From Butyrivibrio sp. VCB2006 (GTDB lineage: Bacteria > Bacillota > Clostridia > Lachnospirales > Lachnospiraceae), in contig NZ_ATVX01000020.1 of assembly GCF_000420945.1 (NCBI RefSeq), positions 1-64,000 on the forward strand: DNA of 64,000 nt, read 5' to 3'. A model generated the notes under the pieces. The model was not told the DNA's origin, did not search any database, and was given only the letters and a program-made list of their open reading frames with translations. The translations under genes and the position numbers were made by a program. Shown here one piece after another: positions 56,421-64,000 of this stretch. Within the stretch, counting starts at the first letter, position 1. Each line of letters opens with the position of its first letter.

Positions 56421-57191
56421 TTATTTTAGGAATAAAGAAATTCCGGCTATCAGAAGTAGTATGTATGTGAGTGTTACAAAAAACTCCTGGCTCATCTTGG
56501 AATAAAGCTTTCCACCGATGAACATACCACCTAGGAGAAATGGGATGGAGATGGCTCCGCTTTTTATTACTCCCGGTGTCCATAAGCCCTGAAAAATATG
56601 GGTTACCAGAAGAAAACCATTTAAGAATATCCACACTGTGGAAATGGTGGCTCTAAAAGAAGCTTTCTCAGGAAGCTTTCTGGTCATATAGCTGATAAGA
56701 AGTGGCCCTCCGCAGACAAACATGCCGTGTACTATGCCGGCTGCTATCAGTAAGAGAGTAAGCAGAGCGTTTTGTAGTGGGCTGTGTTTGCTTCTTTGCT
56801 CATTGGAAGGATTATCGCTTTGCTTATTTGCTTTCTCTATAAAACTTACAATCATTCCTTTGATTGCCACGAAAAGAACGATGCAACCAAGGATCATGTA
56901 CAAAAGCTTGGGATTTCCGGACAATGAGCTTTTAATATGGATTCCACAGAAGAGTGAAATACCCATTATTACAACAACTCGTTTTAGGACAACCCAGTTT
57001 ATTTTTTTGTAGTTACCTGCGCATACATATATTCCTGACAGTAATCCCAGGAAGTTCAGCACAGGAACTGCGGTGTCCATTCCCACCAGCTTAATTGAAA
57101 AGGGCATGGCCAGAATGGTTCCTGCAAATCCTGTGATTCCCTGGATTATGTTGGAAAGAAGTATAACGATGTAAAAGAAAATTTCTCGCAT
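56421..57191 (-). CDS. TauE/SafE family sulfonate exporter
   Basis: This 256-residue membrane protein has about eight helices and the family's N-terminal repeat signature NIIQGITGFAGTILAMPF, echoed later by LLIAAGIVHGMFVCGGPLL. TauE/SafE proteins move organosulfonates or sulfite. In sulfoglycolytic Firmicutes such a gene is the likely exporter of the C3 end product dihydroxypropanesulfonate. It lies 9 bp after the reductase gene. Confidence 0.82.
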   Translation of the reverse strand: MREIFFYIVILLSNIIQGITGFAGTILAMPFSIKLVGMDTAVPVLNFLGLLSGIYVCAGNYKKINWVVLKRVVVIMGISLFCGIHIKSSLSGNPKLLYMILGCIVLFVAIKGMIVSFIEKANKQSDNPSNEQRSKHSPLQNALLTLLLIAAGIVHGMFVCGGPLLISYMTRKLPEKASFRATISTVWIFLNGFLLVTHIFQGLWTPGVIKSGAISIPFLLGGMFIGGKLYSKMSQEFFVTLTYILLLIAGISLFLK

Positions 57192-57200
57192 TTGGTTTTA

Positions 57201-58058
57201 TTATTCTCCGCGAACAACCTTGATTGTGGCAGAGAAGTCCTCTTTTCCAAGACCCATTTCAAGGGCTTTGTCATATACTCTTGCCGCATTCTCTTCGCCG
57301 GGCATATTAAAGCCGCATTCTTTTGCAAGATTTAAGCAGATGTGAACATCCTTGTGCTCATTCTCGATAGAGAAAGCAGTAGTGAAATCCTCTTTTTCCA
57401 GGACTTCTTTCTTGGAATCAAGATACCAGTTTCCGGCACCGCCATAGGATATAGCTGTGGCATAGGCAGGAATATCAATGCCGTTTTTCTTCGCCAGAGT
57501 CATGGTCTCGTTAACGCCGTTCTGAATCTGGGAAACAAGAGCATTGTGGCAGATCTTCATAACAAGACCTTTGCCGTTATCACCCATGCGGATTACGTTT
57601 TCGCCCATGTAGAGCAGGATAGGACGGATCTTTTCGTAAACTTCTTCTGATCCTCCTACGTAGATTCCAAGCTTTCCTGCAATGGCAGCAGGCTTACTCT
57701 TAACAACAGGAGCATCTGCAAACTCAGCTCCTGTAGCCTTTACCTTTTCGGAAATCTCTACAGAAACACTGGGGTCAATGGTACTCATATCAATGCAGGT
57801 CATTCCGGCATGGAGTACAGGAAGAATCTCCTCGTATATGGAGCGGGAGTGTTCTGACTTTGGTACCATGGTAATAAACATGTCTACGTTTTCTGCAACT
57901 TCTTTTGAACTTGTGCAAGCTACAGCACCAAGTGCAGCCAGCTTATCAACCTTTTCCTTTACAAAGTCAAAAACGTATACTTTATCATCGTGTTTTTTAA
58001 TAATATTCTCGCACATGGACTCACCCATGATGCCGAGTCCTACAAAACCAATTTTCAT
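57201..58058 (-). CDS. 3-hydroxyisobutyrate-dehydrogenase-family reductase, probable sulfolactaldehyde reductase
   Basis: This 285-residue beta-hydroxyacid dehydrogenase has the Rossmann motif GFVGLGIMG (5-12), catalytic Lys168 in KGLVMKICHNAL, and a substrate loop DAPVVKSKPAAIAG (115-128). Ordinary members have DAPVSGG in that loop. The SGG is replaced here by VKSK, adding positive charge. E. coli YihU, the sulfolactaldehyde reductase, also changes this loop to bind a sulfonate. I infer NADH-dependent reduction of sulfolactaldehyde to dihydroxypropanesulfonate, which regenerates NAD in fermentation. AAGGA precedes the ATG. Confidence 0.8.
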   Translation of the reverse strand: MKIGFVGLGIMGESMCENIIKKHDDKVYVFDFVKEKVDKLAALGAVACTSSKEVAENVDMFITMVPKSEHSRSIYEEILPVLHAGMTCIDMSTIDPSVSVEISEKVKATGAEFADAPVVKSKPAAIAGKLGIYVGGSEEVYEKIRPILLYMGENVIRMGDNGKGLVMKICHNALVSQIQNGVNETMTLAKKNGIDIPAYATAISYGGAGNWYLDSKKEVLEKEDFTTAFSIENEHKDVHICLNLAKECGFNMPGEENAARVYDKALEMGLGKEDFSATIKVVRGE

Positions 58059-58111
58059 TTTCTTATCCTTCTTTCGTTATAATAGTCACCCCGAAAACAC
58101 AGTTGGGGACG

Positions 58112-58798
58112 TTAGTTTCCAGCGGTGTGATCCCATGCATCCTGGAAGGTTTCAATACCCTGACGTGTGTAAGCATGTTTCATGGAATCCTTATATACAG
58201 CAAGTCCTGCTGTTACGATATCTGCTCCTGCAACTGCGCAGTCAACGAACTGCTTAGGTGTTCTGACAGCGGCGCAGATGATCTGTGTCTTACCATAGAA
58301 ACCATAGTTCTTGTAGATGTCTACAATATCCTTGATGTACTGTCTGCAGTCCTCGCCGTTAGCTTCCTTCCATCCAATGAAAGGAGAAACAAATAAAGAT
58401 CCGTTCTTGGCAGGGAGAATTGCCTGAGCAGGAGAGAACACAAGAGTAACGTTTGTGCGGATTCCTTCCTTTTCAAGGGCTCTTGCTGCAGCAACACCTG
58501 CTTCTGTAGCAGGAATCTTGATTGCAAAGTTCTTGCAGATGGCAGAAATCTTTTTTGCCTCTGAAATCATAGTCTCTGCATCTTCAATATGTGGATTGAT
58601 TTCAACAGAAACAGGGAACTTATCAATTCCCTCAAGGCCTTCTTCCTTGATCCAGTCAGCAATGTCCTGGATTGCTGTAAGGAATGGCTTGCCGGAAGCC
58701 TGAATGTGTCTTGGGTTAGTGGTTACACCATCTATTCCAAAGGTGCTGTAAGCCTCCTTGATCTCATCCATTTTGGCGCTGTCTAAAAAGTATTTCAT
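58112..58798 (-). CDS. Transaldolase family protein, probable 6-deoxy-6-sulfofructose transaldolase
   Basis: This short (228-residue) transaldolase/fructose-6-phosphate-aldolase-like enzyme begins MKYFLDSAKMDEIKE. The Schiff-base lysine is Lys94 in FAIKIPATEAG, with Asp6 also conserved. The TTNPSLI motif of ordinary members is TTNPRHI here (Arg30, His31). The substitution may help bind the sulfonate. In the sulfo-transaldolase pathway the enzyme (SftT) splits sulfofructose, passing the C3 glycerone unit to glyceraldehyde 3-phosphate to form fructose 6-phosphate and leaving sulfolactaldehyde. GGAGG precedes the ATG. Confidence 0.82.
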   Translation of the reverse strand: MKYFLDSAKMDEIKEAYSTFGIDGVTTNPRHIQASGKPFLTAIQDIADWIKEEGLEGIDKFPVSVEINPHIEDAETMISEAKKISAICKNFAIKIPATEAGVAAARALEKEGIRTNVTLVFSPAQAILPAKNGSLFVSPFIGWKEANGEDCRQYIKDIVDIYKNYGFYGKTQIICAAVRTPKQFVDCAVAGADIVTAGLAVYKDSMKHAYTRQGIETFQDAWDHTAGN

Positions 58799-58834
58799 TG
58801 TTATATCCTCCGATAAAAAATATTTTTGATAAAT

Positions 58835-60310
58835 TTATTTGATCTTGTATGCGTTATCTTTATTCCAAAGCTGATCGTATTTATATCCTGTAACCTTCTC
58901 GCAAACTGCGATTTCTTCGGCACTTGCTGTACTTGTATCTTCACCTTTTCTTCTTGAAATCTCTTTTCTTATGATGTCGTATTCCTTCTTGGTGACAGGG
59001 AAAAGAACTGTAAAGCAAAGAGTGATTACAAGGAGAATTATCTGAGCAAATACGTAAACATTAGCTATTCCCTTCTGGGTAGCCATAGACTGCATCTGTC
59101 CTGAGCTTGCAAGCTTCTCATCATAGCCCACCATGGCAAGCAGAATACCGATCATTGCTGAAGAAAGGCCGGCAGCGATCTTTCTGGTAAAGGTTGCCAT
59201 TCCTGAGCAGATACCGGGACGGTTGATGGAAGTTATAAGCTCATCAACTTCGGTAAGGTCAGAAAGTATAGCGTAGATACTGGTTGAAGTTCCTGCCATT
59301 GCAAGACCAATAACAAATGAAAGAGCCAGGATAATTACAAATGGAGCTCCCTCATGTGAGAAGAACAGCATTGCAAAGGTTGCTACGATTCTGATAGGAG
59401 TTCCAAGGAGAATCGGGAACTTTTTGCTGGTTGCTGCCATGATAGGTGCAAACAGGATCATGCCAAGGAACTGAGAAATCAGTATTACGCCCATGAGCTT
59501 GGTGAAGTTGCCTCCGCCATAAGCATGAAGAACATCATCAATGTAGTAAACGGCAAGGCCTGTAATAAAGTCGGCTGCAGCCTGTCCAAAGATGAAGATT
59601 CCGATGAACAGTCTGAAGGAGTGACTCTTAAATACAGTAAAGGACTGAGTGAAGGTCTCTTTCATAGTGACCTTCTGAACCTCTTTTTGTCTTTCCCAGG
59701 TTCCAAGGAAAGTAAGAACGATGGCATTAAAGAAAATAACCGCAAAGATGATGGCTACGTTCAGATACTGCCATTTATTGGTGTTGTCCTTGATCATAAT
59801 GGTAGGAACAAGTCCTGCGATTATGGCACCAAGGGCTGAGAAAATCATTCGAATACTTGAGAACTTGGCGCGGGATGTGTAGTCCTCAACCATGTCCGGA
59901 AGTAGTCCGTTGTAAGGCACCATAACGATGGTAAAGCCGGTGGAAAAGAGCATGTACATCAAAATGTAAAAGATGTACTGGCCAATCTGAGAGCCCCCTG
60001 CCATGAAGGGAATCCACATGACAATGAAAGTAATGGCAGAGATAATACTTCCTACCAGCATCCAAAAGCGCTTTGCACCAAAACGAGACTTGGTGCGGTC
60101 TGCGATATTTCCCATGAGGGGATCCGTAATGGCATCCCAGATCTTACCGATAAGAGGAATGGTACCTGCAAGAGCAGTGTGCATTCCCAGTGACTTGGTT
60201 AAAAATACTGTGTAAAAAGTGCTGATTACAACGAAGGCTCCTCCTCCGTAGATGTCAGCAAAACCGTAGCTTATCTTGGATAAAGTTCCGTGCTTTCCTG
60301 AGTTAGTCAT
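58835..60310 (-). CDS. GPH-family sugar:cation symporter, probable sulfoquinovose (glycoside) importer
   Basis: This 491-residue carrier has 12 helices. DPLMGNIADRTKSRFGAKR after helix 2 is the signature of the glycoside-pentoside-hexuronide family (MelB, XynB, YihO/YihP). In E. coli the YihO and YihP carriers of this family serve sulfoquinovose and its glycerol glycoside. Position between GH31 and transaldolase genes supports the same role. The ribosome binding site is modest (GGGG, 11 bases upstream). Confidence 0.82.
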   Translation of the reverse strand: MTNSGKHGTLSKISYGFADIYGGGAFVVISTFYTVFLTKSLGMHTALAGTIPLIGKIWDAITDPLMGNIADRTKSRFGAKRFWMLVGSIISAITFIVMWIPFMAGGSQIGQYIFYILMYMLFSTGFTIVMVPYNGLLPDMVEDYTSRAKFSSIRMIFSALGAIIAGLVPTIMIKDNTNKWQYLNVAIIFAVIFFNAIVLTFLGTWERQKEVQKVTMKETFTQSFTVFKSHSFRLFIGIFIFGQAAADFITGLAVYYIDDVLHAYGGGNFTKLMGVILISQFLGMILFAPIMAATSKKFPILLGTPIRIVATFAMLFFSHEGAPFVIILALSFVIGLAMAGTSTSIYAILSDLTEVDELITSINRPGICSGMATFTRKIAAGLSSAMIGILLAMVGYDEKLASSGQMQSMATQKGIANVYVFAQIILLVITLCFTVLFPVTKKEYDIIRKEISRRKGEDTSTASAEEIAVCEKVTGYKYDQLWNKDNAYKIK

Positions 60311-60341
60311 AATTTGTATACCCCATAGTTTTTTGTTTTGT

Positions 60342-62312
60342 TTATACCTTCGCTATTTTCATTAGCTTTTCGTAGCTTACTGATGCTTTGCGGATAAATA
60401 CCGGTGGCTTTCCGATAGGTGCTTCAATATCGTAGATGCCTCCCGTATATTCTTTTCCCGAGAATAGATGTACCCAGGAATCTTCAGGCAAATACACCTT
60501 TCTCGACAGAGCTCCCTCTTTAATAACCGGTGCAACCAAAATATCACTCCCCAGTAGATATTCGGTTTTTTCTACGTATGCCTTCTCTTCATCGTAGTGG
60601 TAAAAAAGAGGTCTCATAACAGGAAGGGCCTTATCTGCATTCTCCTGAACACATGCCTTAATGTAATCCCCTAGATTAACATGCATTCTTGAAGTTAGAG
60701 ACAGCTGGGCCAGTAATTCCTCGTCGTCGTCAAACTGTACATCATTGACAGGCTGGTTACCTTCGTGACTTCTAAAGAGAGGTGAAAAGACATTCATCTC
60801 CTCCCAACGCATCAGAAGTTCCTTGGAACGGCGCATGTGCATTATTGTTGTGTAGCCCCCTACATCTGAATGCGCAATGCCGTATCCGCTCATAGCCAGT
60901 GAGAGCGTAGCCGGAATAACTGATGGAAGTCCGTCGTCAACAGACCAGTCAACATGCTGGTCTCCGGTCCACATCATAGCTGAACTTGCTATTGTTCCTG
61001 TGTGTCCCGCTCTTGTGAAAAAGAAAATCTCGTTTTCTTTACCACATTCTGCAATGGCTTCCTTGTTGAGCTTAGCCCAAATAGCAGGCCATCTGTTGTG
61101 GATAAATTCAGGATTCTCTCCGCTGTGAAGAACACAGTCCACAGGAAGATATTCTCCAAAGTCTGCCATCCATCCGCCCATGCCAAGGCCTATCATGTTT
61201 TCTTTTATGAGTGTTTTGTACCACTCATAGGCTTCCGGGTTTGTAAAATCCACCATGGCAGCAGGGAATGTTGTTATGGTCACAAGATAATCTTTGCCTT
61301 CCTTATCTTTGACGCAGTACCCCTTTTCGCTGGCAATTTTATACAGGCCTTTTTCCAAGGCTATAAATGGATTAATATAGCCAAGGAAGCGGATTCCTTT
61401 CTCCTTCCATTCGATAATCTTCTGATCAAGGTTGTGGTAAAGTTCCTTGTCCCATTCCCAGTTCCACATTACCTGATAGCCAAAGCCTGTACGTCTGCAG
61501 CCGCACCAGTCCTGAGACCATACACCGCAGATCTTAACGCCTGCTTTCTCGGCTTTTGCAATCTTTTCGTCAATCTTTTCTGTTCCTTCCTGAATTGCAA
61601 GAATTGCTCCATCGTAAATCCAGGATGGAAGAGTGCTCTGACGACCAAGAAGATTAGATAGTTTAAAGGACAACTCCGGGAAACTCTCCGCTGCTTCAAT
61701 GTAGAATACAGGCGGCTCCTGAGTGTAGAGAATTGTCTTTTCCAGATTCCTGAAATCAAATTCCGAGTAGGCGTTTATGTCCGCGTGGAGATAGAACCTG
61801 TCACTGGAAACATAAGTTGGCTGAGCGTAGTAGGATTCGTACTTGCCAAATGAAAGTGTTTTGTCCGGGTGCTTGCCCAGAAACTTTTCTTTGACAATTT
61901 TCTTGCTGATCCTGCGAGCGTTCTGGTGCTCTGCAACGAAAATCCTGACTTTCTGTCCCTTCAAGTCAAACTCTGAATAGGTTTCTCCGCATCCGTAGAT
62001 ATGCTCCGATGGATTTGCCGGGAAACTCAGCCAAAAGCGGTTGTATCTGGAATCGCTTTCTACTCTGACGCAGATGCGTCCGGATTCATTTTTGTTTACC
62101 GAAACTGTATGAAGTTCTTTTGATTTGGGATCCTGAAATTTGAGAATGAAAGATTTATCTGAAAGCTTCTCGGTAGAAATCCTTACGAGCCTTCTCTTCT
62201 CGTGGATTTTCTGCTTGTAGTCGAAGCTTCCGCGACTCATTTTGAAATTGTTTTCCCCAATACCTACAGCAAGCTCGATTTGCTGTAACTGTTCTATAGT
62301 TATTGCCCTCAC
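60342..62312 (-). CDS. GH31 glycoside hydrolase, probable sulfoquinovosidase (YihQ-like)
   Basis: This 656-residue protein matches YihQ along its length. The N-terminal MSRGSFDYKQKIHEK corresponds to a like segment of the E. coli protein. The catalytic nucleophile is Asp384 in GWMADFGEYLP and the acid/base is Asp451 in MWTGDQHVDWS. Near 265-285 the stretch QDWCGCRRTGFGYQVMWNW holds the Gln, Arg and Trp positions linked to sulfonate binding in sulfoquinovosidases. It would release sulfoquinovose from sulfoquinovosyl glycerol or sulfolipid. There is no signal peptide, so it acts in the cytoplasm after uptake. The GTG start at 62312 is uncertain; AGGG lies 5 bases upstream. Confidence 0.86.
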   Translation of the reverse strand: MRAITIEQLQQIELAVGIGENNFKMSRGSFDYKQKIHEKRRLVRISTEKLSDKSFILKFQDPKSKELHTVSVNKNESGRICVRVESDSRYNRFWLSFPANPSEHIYGCGETYSEFDLKGQKVRIFVAEHQNARRISKKIVKEKFLGKHPDKTLSFGKYESYYAQPTYVSSDRFYLHADINAYSEFDFRNLEKTILYTQEPPVFYIEAAESFPELSFKLSNLLGRQSTLPSWIYDGAILAIQEGTEKIDEKIAKAEKAGVKICGVWSQDWCGCRRTGFGYQVMWNWEWDKELYHNLDQKIIEWKEKGIRFLGYINPFIALEKGLYKIASEKGYCVKDKEGKDYLVTITTFPAAMVDFTNPEAYEWYKTLIKENMIGLGMGGWMADFGEYLPVDCVLHSGENPEFIHNRWPAIWAKLNKEAIAECGKENEIFFFTRAGHTGTIASSAMMWTGDQHVDWSVDDGLPSVIPATLSLAMSGYGIAHSDVGGYTTIMHMRRSKELLMRWEEMNVFSPLFRSHEGNQPVNDVQFDDDEELLAQLSLTSRMHVNLGDYIKACVQENADKALPVMRPLFYHYDEEKAYVEKTEYLLGSDILVAPVIKEGALSRKVYLPEDSWVHLFSGKEYTGGIYDIEAPIGKPPVFIRKASVSYEKLMKIAKV

Positions 62313-62400
62313 TCCTTCCCTGATGCCATTTATAACCCGAATTCATCCTTCCCCCAAAGAATGAAAAATGGCAATTAATTAAAAGCTTTAACTAAATGCA

Positions 62401-62428
62401 ATTATAGCATTAATACTAGGCTTTGCAA
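62401..62428 (-). promoter_or_regulatory. Promoter of the sulfoquinovose operon
   Basis: On the minus strand TTGCAA (62428-62423) is followed after 16 bases by a perfect TATAAT (62406-62401) with TG one base before it (extended -10). Confidence 0.7.
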
Positions 62429-62433
62429 CGATT

Positions 62434-62450
62434 TTAGTTGTGGAAACTAA
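62434..62450. promoter_or_regulatory. Inverted repeat, probable ROK operator
   Basis: TTAGTT (62434-62439) and AACTAA (62445-62450) form a perfect inverted repeat with 5 bases between. It lies 5 bases upstream of the -35 box of the sulfoquinovose operon and overlaps the -35 of the divergent gene. The half-site is like that of XylR. Another TTAGTT on the minus strand occurs near 62389-62394, by the operon's transcription start. Confidence 0.55.
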
Positions 62451-62465
62451 TATTCGTATTATACT
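62438..62465 (+). promoter_or_regulatory. Divergent promoter before the YhfC-like gene
   Basis: TTGTGG (62438-62443) and TATACT (62460-62465) are 16 bases apart. The -35 box lies inside the inverted repeat at 62434-62450. Confidence 0.45.
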
Positions 62466-62512
62466 AGAAAGTGAGAACTTTTAGACGGGTATTGGAAACG
62501 GAGGAAATGTGT

Positions 62513-63331
62513 ATGACAGCAACTGTACCGGCAGCATCAATAGTGGGGATGGTAGTATCAGCAATAGTATCTATAGCCCTGCCAATAGTACTTGCAATCT
62601 ACTGGAGAAAAAAATCTAATGCGGACCTTAAATGTCTTGTACTTGGTATGGCAACTTTCGTGCTGTTTGCCCTGGTGCTTGAAAGCATATGTCACAGGAT
62701 AGTGCTTTATTTGGCAGGAATTGATGCTTCCAATATAAAGAAACATATCTTTTTCTATGCAATCTATGGTGGCCTTGCAGCAGCTCTTTTCGAAGAGACC
62801 GGAAGATATGTTGTCATGAAGTTTCTGATGAAGAACAATTTGAGAAAAGAAAACTCTCTGATGTTTGGAATTGGACACGGCGGAATTGAATCCATAATAA
62901 TTCTGGGAGCTACCTACATAGGAAACATTGTGACGTCGATTATCATAAATACAGGCGCAATGGATATTGCTTTTGCTGAAATGGATGAGGCTACGAAGAG
63001 TACGGCTATTGCCCAGCTTGAGCCTCTTTGGACAACCCCGGCTTATTCATTTTATATGGCCGGACTTGAAAGAGTTCTTGCCATTGCTTTCCACATCTGT
63101 GCATCCTTCCTGGTTTACAGAGCAGTTAAAGGCAAGAATATTAGTTTTTACCTGATCGCTGTTCTACTTCACTTTGCAATGGACGCTGGAATTGTGCTTT
63201 TGGCAAATGTCTTTTCAAATGTGGTGCTGGTTGAGCTGATGCTTCTTGCATTTGTGGCTGTTGTTATTGCTGTGACAAGAAGTCTTTACATTGGAGAGAA
63301 AGATGTTGAAATAAATAAAGCAGAGTGTTAA
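62513..63331 (+). CDS. YhfC family intramembrane metalloprotease-like protein
   Basis: This 272-residue protein has about seven membrane helices. It contains FEETGRYVVMKFL (Glu-Glu and Arg, as in CPBP-like proteases), GIGHGGIESI and LLHFAMDAGIV. These histidine and glutamate positions fit the YhfC family of putative membrane proteases. The substrate is unknown. I chose ATG 62513 with GGAGGA 8 bases upstream. ATG 62507 would be too close to the site. It is read divergently from the sulfoquinovose operon. Confidence 0.75.
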   Translation: MTATVPAASIVGMVVSAIVSIALPIVLAIYWRKKSNADLKCLVLGMATFVLFALVLESICHRIVLYLAGIDASNIKKHIFFYAIYGGLAAALFEETGRYVVMKFLMKNNLRKENSLMFGIGHGGIESIIILGATYIGNIVTSIIINTGAMDIAFAEMDEATKSTAIAQLEPLWTTPAYSFYMAGLERVLAIAFHICASFLVYRAVKGKNISFYLIAVLLHFAMDAGIVLLANVFSNVVLVELMLLAFVAVVIAVTRSLYIGEKDVEINKAEC

Positions 63332-63412
63332 AATTTTATCATATGGCGAGCAAGGCGCATTTTCTGCGCATGCGATACTAATAGTGAATATCATAAATGG
63401 AGGTTTTTTAAT
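63332..63412 (+). other. Spacer before ptb
   Basis: The 81-bp spacer holds a small stem GCGCA-TTTTC-TGCGC, not followed by T, and a TGGAGG ribosome binding site. I see no convincing promoter or terminator. Confidence 0.35.
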
Positions 63413-64000
63413 ATGAGTAAGAACTTTGATGGTATTCTTGAGAAACTCAAGAGCGCTGATACCAAGAAGATGTCAGTAGCTGTAGCTCAGGATACACACG
63501 TACTTGAGGCAGTTAAGGTTGCCAAGGAGAGAGGAATCGTTGATTCTATCCTGGTTGGTGACAAGGATCAGATTGAGGAGAAGGCTAAAGAGGTAGGAAT
63601 GGACCTTTCTCAGTTTGAGATCATTGATGTTAAAGATACAATCGAGGCTGCACGTACAGCAGTTTCTCTTGTTCACGACGGCAAGGCTGACATTTACATG
63701 AAGGGTGCCCTTGAGTCTAAAGACTTCCTTAAGAGCGTACTTGATAAAGAGGTAGGACTTCGTACAGGCCGTCCACTTTCTCATGTTTGCGTATTTGAAA
63801 TTCCCGGTATTGATCGTCTCCTTTTCCTTACAGACGTTGCTTTCATGCCATATCCAACACTTGAAGATAAGAAAGTTATCATTGAATATACAGTAGAAGT
63901 TGCAAGAGCTTGCGGCGTTGAGTGCCCTAAGGTTGCTCCTCTTGCAGCTGTTGAAGTTGTTAACCCTAAGATGCCTGTTACTGTTGAGGCAGCAGAGCTC
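63413..64000 (+). CDS. ptb: Phosphate butyryltransferase (3' end beyond window)
   Basis: The frame is open from ATG 63413 to the window edge (196 codons). The protein reads MSKNFDGILEKLKSADTKK, then VAVAQDTHVLEAV, IYMKGALESKDFLKSVLDKE, GLRTGRPLSHVCVFEIPG and LTDVAFMPYPTLEDK. This is typical of the phosphate acetyl/butyryltransferase family and closer to Ptb than Pta. Ptb converts butyryl-CoA to butyryl phosphate, which butyrate kinase uses to make ATP. TGGAGG precedes the start. A buk gene would be expected next, outside the window. Confidence 0.85.
   Translation, partial: MSKNFDGILEKLKSADTKKMSVAVAQDTHVLEAVKVAKERGIVDSILVGDKDQIEEKAKEVGMDLSQFEIIDVKDTIEAARTAVSLVHDGKADIYMKGALESKDFLKSVLDKEVGLRTGRPLSHVCVFEIPGIDRLLFLTDVAFMPYPTLEDKKVIIEYTVEVARACGVECPKVAPLAAVEVVNPKMPVTVEAAEL

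Noticed and set aside
60342..62312. Generic alpha-glucosidase or alpha-xylosidase
   Set aside because: The QDWxGxR...WNW region, the YihQ-like N-terminus and the surrounding sulfonate genes favour a sulfoquinovosidase. An ordinary glucosidase would not explain the TauE exporter and reductase next to it.

Overview
The window looks like a chromosomal segment of a plant-fibre-degrading, butyrate-forming Lachnospiraceae bacterium, most likely Butyrivibrio or a close relative. This is an inference from gene content: a secreted pectate lyase with choline-binding-type wall repeats, many carbohydrate uptake genes, a phosphate butyryltransferase, Firmicute-type leader RNAs (L10 leader, T-box) and strong AGGAGG ribosome binding sites. 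No rRNA, tRNA or CRISPR array was seen.

Layout. (1) 1-2300: end of an insertion sequence (IS), a glycosyltransferase and a frameshifted DUF1919 gene. This looks like the ragged edge of a surface-polysaccharide region. (2) 2300-5532: wall-attached pectate lyase behind a cre-like operator. (3) 5593-19658: translation/transcription core (L10 leader, rplJ, rplL, rpoB, rpoC, rpsL, rpsG, fusA, tuf), with separate promoters before rplJ, rpoB and rpsL. (4) 19704-23363: row of small enzymes (P-loop kinase, HAD, metallophosphoesterase, GNAT, NUDIX, sce7726). (5) 23446-29056: paired half-size chromate transporters, an MFS carrier, DUF2804 and a DUF3298 lipoprotein. (6) 29229-37501: sugar ABC importer with two binding proteins and a YesM/YesN-type two-component system. 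(7) 37484-43409, amino-acid and nitrogen block: glnA with an ANTAR regulator, trpE-trpG behind a Trp T-box, and dapL. (8) 43485-53916: DUF4867, a glycosyltransferase, an ABC-2 exporter with a permease-CPBP protease fusion, a thioesterase and a periplasmic-sensor GGDEF/EAL protein. (9) 53921-62312: seven-gene minus-strand operon. (10) 62513-64000: YhfC-like membrane protease and the start of ptb.

The most interesting block is the operon at 53921-62312: YihQ-like GH31, GPH symporter, transaldolase, 3-hydroxyisobutyrate-dehydrogenase-type reductase, TauE/SafE exporter, fucose-isomerase-like protein and ROK regulator. This set matches the sulfo-transaldolase route of sulfoquinovose breakdown. Sulfoquinovose would be released from plant sulfolipid glycosides, isomerised to sulfofructose and split by the transaldolase. 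The sulfolactaldehyde formed would be reduced to dihydroxypropanesulfonate and exported. An operator-like inverted repeat, TTAGTT-N5-AACTAA, sits in the divergent promoter region, as expected for a ROK repressor.

The second point of interest is regulatory RNA. The glnA and dapL leaders each carry a small hairpin with the same hexaloop, AAGGGC. In both, this hairpin overlaps the 5' arm of an intrinsic terminator. That is the layout of ANTAR-controlled antitermination, and an ANTAR protein gene lies directly downstream of glnA. All functional assignments rest on reading motifs by eye; no database search was run.
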